From Deltaproteobacteria bacterium (GTDB lineage Bacteria; Desulfobacterota; Syntrophia; Syntrophales; Fen-1087), in assembly GCA_026388595.1 (NCBI GenBank), contig JAPLJM010000253.1, positions 1-10,763 on the forward strand: a DNA stretch of 10,763 nucleotides, written 5' to 3'. Made by a program: the position numbers and the translations under genes. Shown piece after piece: positions 6,077-10,763 of the stretch; position 1 is the stretch's first letter, and each line of letters opens with the position of its first letter. The notes beneath the pieces were generated by a model. The model searched no databases, was not told the origin of the DNA, and was given only the letters and a program-made list of their open reading frames with translations.

Positions 6077-7099
6077 ATGCAAACGATTTTGTCTCTGATT
6101 CAGCGAACTAAAAAAATAATGGCCTTAGGCGTCATCATTCTGATAGCATTCAGTTTATTGCTTTTAAGTTATGCCAAGAGTCCCGTTGATGACCGGGCCG
6201 TTATGGCGACGGTTTATCTTCCCAAGGGGACCAGTTTCAGCGAAATCGTGAATATTCTTGATCGTGCCGGCATGGTAAAGAATAAATTGTTCTTTTCCCT
6301 TTTAGCCTTGTCCAAAGGGATTGCCGGCCAGATCAAGGCCGGGGAATATGAACTGGTTTCAAGCATGTCTCCCGGCGTGATTACCGACATGCTGTTCAAG
6401 GGTGAGATCAAAATCCATCCAGTGACCATCCCCGAGGATTTTACCCTTAAACAGATTGCAGACCGGCTGGTCGCGGAGGAACTCGTCAGTGAAGAAAGTT
6501 TCCTGGGTGTGACGACCGATCCTGTCTTCCTCGCATCGCTGAATATTGATGGCCGCAGCGCCGAAGGGTATCTGTATCCCGATACCTACAAATTCGACCG
6601 GAGCATGACGACACGGGAAATCGTCAGAGCCATGGTCAACCAGTTCTGGAAAAAAGTCACCCCGCAGATGGTCAAAAGGGTGCAGGACCTGGGGATGACC
6701 ACCGCCGAGTTTGTCACGCTGGCATCCCTCATCGGAAAGGAATCGGGTTATCAAGAGGAAAAAGATCTGATCTCAGCCGTGTTTCACAACAGACTGAAGA
6801 AAGGAATGAAGCTGCAAAGCGATCCGACGGCCATTTACAGTCTCAGTCAATATCATAGCATTGTAAAAAGAAAACACTTAGATAATGATACACCCTACAA
6901 TACTTATAAAATACAGGGATTGCCCCCCGGCCCCATCGCAAATCCCGGGATTGACTCCCTGCAAGCGGCCCTGCATCCCGCACCCGTCAACTATCTGTAT
7001 TTTGTCTCAAATAACGACGGGACCCACAAGTTTTCCTCCAACCTGGCTGCGCATGCGCAAGCCGTCTTAAAATATCAAATTAAAAGGAAAAAAGAGTAA
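6077..7099 (+). CDS. mltG: Endolytic murein transglycosylase MltG
   Basis: MltG cuts nascent glycan strands in the inner-membrane/periplasm space and sets their length. The 340-residue protein has one N-terminal membrane anchor (about 14-33), a LysM-like region (about 43-110, including LPKGTSFSEIVNIL and IKAGEYEL), and the YceG-like catalytic domain. Signatures are AEGYLYPDTYKF (162-173), ASLIGKESG (216-224), LQSDPTAIYSL (246-256), PYNTYKIQGLPPGPIANPG (273-291) and YLYFVSNNDGTHKFS (306-320). Glu222 aligns with the catalytic Glu218 of the Escherichia coli enzyme, while the usual first Glu of the EKE motif is Gly220 here. The upstream ribosome-binding site is weak, so the inner ATG at 6119 cannot be fully excluded, but it would trim the basic N-terminus before the anchor. 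No terminator lies between it and mraZ, so read-through into the division cluster is possible. Confidence 0.96.
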   Translation: MQTILSLIQRTKKIMALGVIILIAFSLLLLSYAKSPVDDRAVMATVYLPKGTSFSEIVNILDRAGMVKNKLFFSLLALSKGIAGQIKAGEYELVSSMSPGVITDMLFKGEIKIHPVTIPEDFTLKQIADRLVAEELVSEESFLGVTTDPVFLASLNIDGRSAEGYLYPDTYKFDRSMTTREIVRAMVNQFWKKVTPQMVKRVQDLGMTTAEFVTLASLIGKESGYQEEKDLISAVFHNRLKKGMKLQSDPTAIYSLSQYHSIVKRKHLDNDTPYNTYKIQGLPPGPIANPGIDSLQAALHPAPVNYLYFVSNNDGTHKFSSNLAAHAQAVLKYQIKRKKE

Positions 7100-7107
7100 A
7101 TTTTTTC

Positions 7108-7136
7108 TTGACAAACCGTATCTCCTTCATTATGGT
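7108..7136 (+). promoter_or_regulatory. Promoter of the division (dcw) cluster
   Basis: A perfect -35 TTGACA (7108-7113) is followed after 17 bases by TATGGT (7131-7136), matching four of six -10 bases. Transcription would start near 7143, so the MraZ boxes lie at the very beginning of the transcript. It starts just after the mltG stop. Confidence 0.75.
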
Positions 7137-7144
7137 GAACCCAA

Positions 7145-7170
7145 GTGGAGTAAAGTGGATGATTGTGGAG
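7145..7170 (+). promoter_or_regulatory. MraZ operator: three GTGGA boxes at 10-bp spacing
   Basis: GTGGA occurs at 7145-7149, 7155-7159 and 7165-7169, exactly one helical turn apart, with the first two preceded by AA. MraZ is known to bind such direct GTGG-type repeats in front of its own gene (for example AAAGTGKNNN boxes in Mycoplasma and TGGGN boxes in Escherichia coli) and to repress or activate the dcw operon. The third box merges with the GGAGGAG ribosome-binding site (7167-7173) of mraZ. Autoregulation is inferred. Confidence 0.8.
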
Positions 7171-7180
7171 GAGAAGTCCG

Positions 7181-7627
7181 GTGTCTGTATTTAGGGGTCA
7201 ATACTATCACACCATCGACGACAAGGGAAGAATCATTTTCCCGTCCCGGCTCCGTGAAGTCCTGTCCGAGAAATATGATAATCGGCTGGTCATTACGAAC
7301 TGGGACAATTATCTGATGGTTTTTCCCTATGACGAATGGCGGATCATCGAAGAAAAGGTAAGCCATCAGTCCATCCTGAGAAAGCAGGTGCGGGCCTTTC
7401 AACGTTTCTTTATGTCCGGCGCCGTGGATTGTTCGCTGGACAGCCAGGGGCGTGTGCTCATTCCCCCGAATCTGAGGGAATTCGCCGCGCTTGAAAAAGA
7501 CATTGTACTGGCCGGAATGATCAAGGTGATTGAGATCTGGAGCAAGGAACGTTTTGATGCGGAGATGAAAAAGACGGAAGGTGACCTTGACACCTTCCGT
7601 GATTATATGGCGGATATGGGTATCTAG
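7181..7627 (+). CDS. mraZ: Transcriptional regulator MraZ
   Basis: MraZ is a DNA-binding regulator of the division and cell-wall cluster. With the start at GTG 7181 the product is 148 residues and begins MSVFRGQYYHTIDDKGR, as the family does. GGAGGAG (7167-7173) sits seven bases upstream. The frame stays open back to a TTG at 7163, but that start would overlap the ribosome-binding site and add six residues not seen in the family. Two SpoVT/AbrB-like half-domains are visible, each with a DxxGR motif: DDKGRIIFPSRLRE (13-26) and DSQGRVLIPPNLRE (87-100). The protein forms ring-like oligomers in known cases, matching its three-box operator just upstream. It is first in mraZ-rsmH-ftsL-ftsI, 14 bases before rsmH. 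Confidence 0.97.
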   Translation: MSVFRGQYYHTIDDKGRIIFPSRLREVLSEKYDNRLVITNWDNYLMVFPYDEWRIIEEKVSHQSILRKQVRAFQRFFMSGAVDCSLDSQGRVLIPPNLREFAALEKDIVLAGMIKVIEIWSKERFDAEMKKTEGDLDTFRDYMADMGI

Positions 7628-7641
7628 AGACGGACGATGGC

Positions 7642-8577
7642 ATGTCTTTCTTTCACGAACCGGTCATGGGCAGAGAGGTCCTTGCATCGCTGGGATGCAA
7701 GCCCGGCGGTATCTACGTGGACGGTACGGTCGGCGGGGGCGGACACGCCCAGGCGATTCTTGAAGAGACAGCGCCGGACGGCTTATTGATCGGTATTGAC
7801 CGGGATAGCGACGCCCTGTTTGCTTCGGAAAGACGATTACAACCCTTTGGCCGGCGTAAAATCCTGGTCAAGGGTAATTTTGCGGATATCGGTAAAGTCC
7901 TAACCAACCTGAATATCAAGAAAGTTGATGGCATCCTCCTGGATCTGGGGGTTTCGTCTCATCAACTGGATGCGGGAGACAGGGGTTTCAGCTTCTCAGT
8001 AGATGCTCCCCTCGATATGCGCATGGATCAGGACAGTAGCTTCAGCGCCCATGATCTCGTCAACCTGTCTCCGGAAATAGAATTAAGGAAAATTATCAGA
8101 GAGTACGGCGAGGAACCCATGGCAGGAAGAATCGCAAGGGCCATTCTGACAAGGCGTGCAGCGGCTCCGATCCGCACCACGGGGGAGCTCGCCGACGTTG
8201 TCTGCCGTGCTGTTCCTGCTGCATACCGGCAAAGGAAGATCCATCCGGCGACCCGAACATTTCAGGCCATCCGCATCGCCGTCAATGACGAACTATCCAA
8301 TCTCCGGGACGCCATCCACAGCGGCATAGATGTGCTTGACCGGGGAGGACGGTTTTCCATCATCTCCTTTCATTCCCTTGAGGATCGCATCGTCAAGGAG
8401 GCCTTTCGCACCGCGGAGAAGGGATGTATCTGTCCTTCGGACCTGCCGGTATGTAACTGTCACAGGGAATCCGAACTGAAGGTGCTGACGAGGCGGCCAG
8501 TGTACCCCGGGACGGATGAAATTGATGCAAACCCGAGGGCCAGGAGCGCCAGACTCAGAACGGCAGAAAGACGATGA
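7642..8577 (+). CDS. rsmH: 16S rRNA (cytosine-1402-N4)-methyltransferase RsmH
   Basis: RsmH (MraW) uses S-adenosylmethionine to methylate N4 of C1402 in 16S rRNA, in the decoding centre. The 311 residues are normal for the family. Motifs are the cofactor loop DGTVGGGGHA (27-36), GIDRDSDAL (51-59), LLDLGVSSHQLD (99-110), RGFSFSVDAPLDMRMD (114-129), HPATRTFQAIRIAVNDEL (201-218) and SFHSLEDRIVK (242-252). The late cysteine cluster (Cys262, 264, 271, 273) around CICPSDLPVCNC is typical. The start ATG 7642 is chosen by the family N-terminus (FHEPVM); the ribosome-binding site is only fair (GACGGA). Only three bases separate its stop from ftsL. Confidence 0.97.
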   Translation: MSFFHEPVMGREVLASLGCKPGGIYVDGTVGGGGHAQAILEETAPDGLLIGIDRDSDALFASERRLQPFGRRKILVKGNFADIGKVLTNLNIKKVDGILLDLGVSSHQLDAGDRGFSFSVDAPLDMRMDQDSSFSAHDLVNLSPEIELRKIIREYGEEPMAGRIARAILTRRAAAPIRTTGELADVVCRAVPAAYRQRKIHPATRTFQAIRIAVNDELSNLRDAIHSGIDVLDRGGRFSIISFHSLEDRIVKEAFRTAEKGCICPSDLPVCNCHRESELKVLTRRPVYPGTDEIDANPRARSARLRTAERR

Positions 8578-8580
8578 ACC

Positions 8581-8895
8581 ATGCCGACTGAAAAAAGCAC
8601 GCTCCCGAATGGAACAGAACAGGAGAAAAAAACGGCGCCGCAGATGAAATATTCCGTTTTTCTCTTTGTGGCGTTTGTGCTGATGGTGGTCGCGATCACG
8701 TATGTGTGGTCCCATATCCAGATGACAAGACTGGAATATCATATTGCCGAGGAAATGACCGGCAAGGAGCAATTGCTGGAGGAACAGCGGAAACTTAAGC
8801 TGGAGTACGCCACGCTGAAATCGCCTCAACGTATCGAAGCGATTGCAAAAGTTCACTTAATTTATCCTATCCGGACCGGGATCAGGTCATTATGA
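8581..8895 (+). CDS. ftsL: Cell division protein FtsL, frameshifted near the C-terminus
   Basis: FtsL is a small bitopic membrane protein that joins FtsB and FtsQ in the divisome and helps activate septal peptidoglycan synthesis. The 104-residue frame has a polar cytoplasmic tail (1-22), one membrane segment (about 24-43, YSVFLFVAFVLMVVAITYVW), and a periplasmic coiled coil (about 47-80). The family-typical LKSPQRIEAIAK follows. After Lys90 the sequence departs from the family and ends in IRTGIRSL. The expected ending, SYPDRDQVIMIKD, is intact in the -1 frame and stops at 8919-8921, overlapping the ftsI start as ATGA. A one-base loss near the AAAA run at 8847-8850 best explains it. Identification rests on position and architecture, since FtsL diverges strongly between phyla. 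The gene may be damaged, misread in sequencing, or decoded by slippage. Confidence 0.88.
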   Translation: MPTEKSTLPNGTEQEKKTAPQMKYSVFLFVAFVLMVVAITYVWSHIQMTRLEYHIAEEMTGKEQLLEEQRKLKLEYATLKSPQRIEAIAKVHLIYPIRTGIRSL

Positions 8896-8921
8896 TCAAG
8901 GATGCAGGAGTCGTGAAATGA
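8850..8921 (+). other. Out-of-frame FtsL C-terminal coding segment
   Basis: Read from 8850 in the -1 frame relative to ftsL, this segment encodes SSLNLSYPDRDQVIMIKD and five more residues, then TGA (8919-8921). The stretch after IEAIAK then fits the usual FtsL spacing, with a Leu-x-Leu three residues after Lys and a Pro three after that. The stop overlaps the ftsI ATG by four bases, the normal arrangement in such operons. It also contains the tandem TATCC-TATCC at 8863-8872. Confidence 0.75.
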
Positions 8922-10763
8922 CCGTGGAAGAAAAAAAATGGCTGCGGTTTAGGATTGCCACCCTGTTGAGCTTCTTTCTCATTCTTTTCATTGCCCTCAC
9001 AACACGCGCTTTCCAGATCCAGGTATTGAATGGCCAAAGCCTTAAAGACCGGGCGGAAAGGCAGCATACAACCACCTTGCGGGTAGAATCGGAAAGGGGC
9101 ATTATTTTCGATCGCAACGGGGAAAAGCTGGCTGTCAGCGTCATGGCTGATTCCGTCTGTGCAGATCCTTCAAAAATTGAGGATCCCCAGGGAACGGCAG
9201 CAAAAGTGGCTGTCATTCTCAATATGGACCGGGAGACCATTTTGAAAAAATTTTCCGGGGCAAAGAATTTCTGCTGGCTGGCGCGCCGGATTACCCCAGA
9301 TCAGGCCGCCCTCGTGGAAAAGCTGGATTTGGATGGCGTCTTTACAATCAAAGAGCCGAAGCGTTTTTATCCCAACGGGGAATTGGCCGGTCACTTGATC
9401 GGTTTTGTCGGACTGGATGCCAGCGGACTGGAAGGACTGGAACTCAGATTTGATGAGTATTTAAAGGGTGCACCGGAACGGTTGAAATGGACGCGGGACG
9501 CCAAGGGCAAACGGCTTTATCCCCGTATTGATCCTGCTGTGGCGAAACAAAAGGAAAATTCAAATCTGATCCTGACCATTGACAGCCGGATCCAGTATCT
9601 GGTCGAATCCCAGCTGAAAGAAGCCGTTCAAAGCAAAGGCGCCAAAGGCGGTCTGGCGATTGTCATGGATCCCAAAACCGGTGAAATCCTTGCCTTGGCT
9701 AACGAAATGAGTTTCGATCCCAATAACGTTTCTAAATTCGGCGCTGCCAGGGGAAAGAACAAGGTCATTACGGACTGTTTTGATCCCGGTTCCACCTTCA
9801 AACCTTTTCTGGCGGCAGCAGCACTGGAGGAGGGTGTCCACAAGGAAACGGATCGAATATATTGTGAAAATGGAAACTATGCCATTGCCGATCGGGTCAT
9901 CCATGAAGCCCAGCGGAAAAGGCACGGCTATCTGAGCTTTGCCGAGGTCATCAAATATTCAAGCAATATCGGATCTGTGAAGATTTCCGAGCGTCTCGGG
10001 AAAGAGAAATTCTATGACTACATCAAGCGCTTCGGTTTTGGACAGAAAACAGGGATCGACCTCCCCGGTGAAACCGCCGGTCTGCTCCGACCGGTCCAAA
10101 GCTGGACGCGGGTAGATGCATCCACGATTGCCTTCGGTCAAGGGATATCCGTCACAGCCATCCAACTTATTTCGGCCCTTTCCGCCATTGCCAATCAGGG
10201 CGTGCTCATGAAGCCTTACATTGTGAGGGGGTTTGTCGACAAGCAGGGGCAGGTGATCAAGAAATTTACCCCGACGGCAGTACGACAGGTGATCTCGCCG
10301 CAGACAGCCAAACGCATGACGGCCCTGATGACCAGCGTTGTGGGAGACCCGGATGGGACAGGGAAAAATGCCCGCATTGTGAATGTGAATGTGGCCGGTA
10401 AGACGGGAACCTCGCAGAAATTCGATTTTGCCCGACACGTCTATTCTTCCGAACGGGTCCGCACATCCTTCATGGGATTTTTCCCCGCAGAAGACCCGCA
10501 GGTGACCATTCTCGTCATCCTCGACGAGCCGCAGCGGGATAAATGGGGTGGTGTTGCCTCTGCACCGGTTTTCAAGAATATTGGTGAACAGATTCTCACC
10601 TGTTTCAAAACACATATCCGGAACAATCCCATTCAGGAAGAAGAAAAAATAAACCGGGATGTGAAACTTAAACTTGTTGCAGCAGATCCAGCCATGGACC
10701 GCCAGAAAAATGAACGGAATCTATCGGATGAATCCATCATGCCGGATTTCCGGGGACTGACGA
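8918..10763 (+). CDS. ftsI: Septal peptidoglycan transpeptidase FtsI (PBP3/SpoVD-like), 3' end outside window
   Basis: This class B penicillin-binding protein crosslinks septal peptidoglycan in the periplasm. The window holds 615 codons; the frame is open at the edge. ATG 8918 has AGGAG (8906-8910) seven bases upstream. The layout is a short cytoplasmic tail, a membrane anchor (about 11-32), a dimerisation/pedestal domain opening with ERGIIFDRNGEKLA (about residues 62-75), and the transpeptidase domain (about 220-540). Active-site motifs are Ser292-x-x-Lys295 in DPGSTFKPF, Ser348-Ser-Asn350 in YSSNIG, and Lys495-Thr-Gly in AGKTGTSQKF. After a charged linker, MPDFRGLT at the edge looks like the first residues of a PASTA domain, which is typical of this family in Firmicutes and many Desulfobacterota. 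Its upstream partner ftsL should overlap it by ATGA but is frameshifted. Confidence 0.96.
   Translation, partial: MTVEEKKWLRFRIATLLSFFLILFIALTTRAFQIQVLNGQSLKDRAERQHTTTLRVESERGIIFDRNGEKLAVSVMADSVCADPSKIEDPQGTAAKVAVILNMDRETILKKFSGAKNFCWLARRITPDQAALVEKLDLDGVFTIKEPKRFYPNGELAGHLIGFVGLDASGLEGLELRFDEYLKGAPERLKWTRDAKGKRLYPRIDPAVAKQKENSNLILTIDSRIQYLVESQLKEAVQSKGAKGGLAIVMDPKTGEILALANEMSFDPNNVSKFGAARGKNKVITDCFDPGSTFKPFLAAAALEEGVHKETDRIYCENGNYAIADRVIHEAQRKRHGYLSFAEVIKYSSNIGSVKISERLGKEKFYDYIKRFGFGQKTGIDLPGETAGLLRPVQSWTRVDASTIAFGQGISVTAIQLISALSAIANQGVLMKPYIVRGFVDKQGQVIKKFTPTAVRQVISPQTAKRMTALMTSVVGDPDGTGKNARIVNVNVAGKTGTSQKFDFARHVYSSERVRTSFMGFFPAEDPQVTILVILDEPQRDKWGGVASAPVFKNIGEQILTCFKTHIRNNPIQEEEKINRDVKLKLVAADPAMDRQKNERNLSDESIMPDFRGLT

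Noticed and set aside
7163..7180. Upstream TTG start for mraZ
   Set aside because: It overlaps the GGAGGAG ribosome-binding site and adds residues not found in the family; GTG 7181 fits both spacing and N-terminus.
8293..8856. Minus-strand 187-codon open frame
   Set aside because: It runs antisense across the rsmH-ftsL junction, with no ribosome-binding site or family resemblance that I can see.
9959..10615. Minus-strand 218-codon open frame
   Set aside because: It is antisense to the ftsI transpeptidase domain, including SSN and KTG motifs, and looks like a shadow frame.
1..10763. CRISPR array, insertion sequence, toxin-antitoxin or defence genes
   Set aside because: No spaced repeats, transposase motifs or matching small gene pairs were seen; the genes are housekeeping types.

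Overview
The window looks like chromosomal core DNA of an anaerobic Gram-negative bacterium, most likely of the former Deltaproteobacteria (Desulfobacterota, perhaps a Syntrophales relative). This is an inference from three things. First, selB and fdhD sit together, which fits selenocysteine-type formate dehydrogenase metabolism. Second, a YhaM-type nuclease and a single-domain glutamate formimidoyltransferase share that operon. Third, a division cluster in the order mraZ-rsmH-ftsL-ftsI encodes a division transpeptidase that runs into what looks like a C-terminal PASTA domain. Coding DNA is near balanced GC by eye, while the first ~740 bases are clearly AT-rich.

Layout. Bases 1-222 hold a 24-codon reading frame with a strong ribosome-binding site, then two hairpins and a strong intrinsic terminator. 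Bases 224-701 are a gene-poor AT-rich spacer ending in a bidirectional terminator. A tRNA-Arg(CCT) gene lies on the minus strand at 744-820. Upstream of it on the same strand is a tight four-gene operon, transcribed selB, fdhD, yhaM-like, ftcD (5479 down to 909). The last three genes are joined by 4-base start/stop overlaps that use GTG and TTG starts. A 150-base divergent region (5480-5629) carries a plausible promoter for the plus-strand genes ruvX (yqgF) and mltG. A second, stronger promoter at 7108-7136 and three 10-bp-phased MraZ boxes lead into mraZ, rsmH, ftsL and a partial ftsI, which is cut by the window end.

How the genes work together. The minus-strand operon joins selenocysteine insertion (SelB), maturation of formate dehydrogenase (FdhD), RNA turnover (YhaM-like) and one-carbon transfer to folate (FtcD), a plausible formate/one-carbon theme. 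The plus-strand block serves recombination (RuvX), glycan-strand cleavage (MltG), transcriptional control of the division cluster (MraZ), 16S rRNA methylation (RsmH) and septal peptidoglycan synthesis (FtsL, FtsI).

Most notable: the ftsL frame is broken near its 3' end. The expected FtsL C-terminus is fully present in the -1 frame and ends in an ATGA overlap with the ftsI start. FdhD lacks both cysteines of the sulfur-transfer loop that defines the family. The MraZ operator is unusually clear and its third box merges with the mraZ ribosome-binding site. I see no wholly new multi-gene system, CRISPR array or insertion sequence here.
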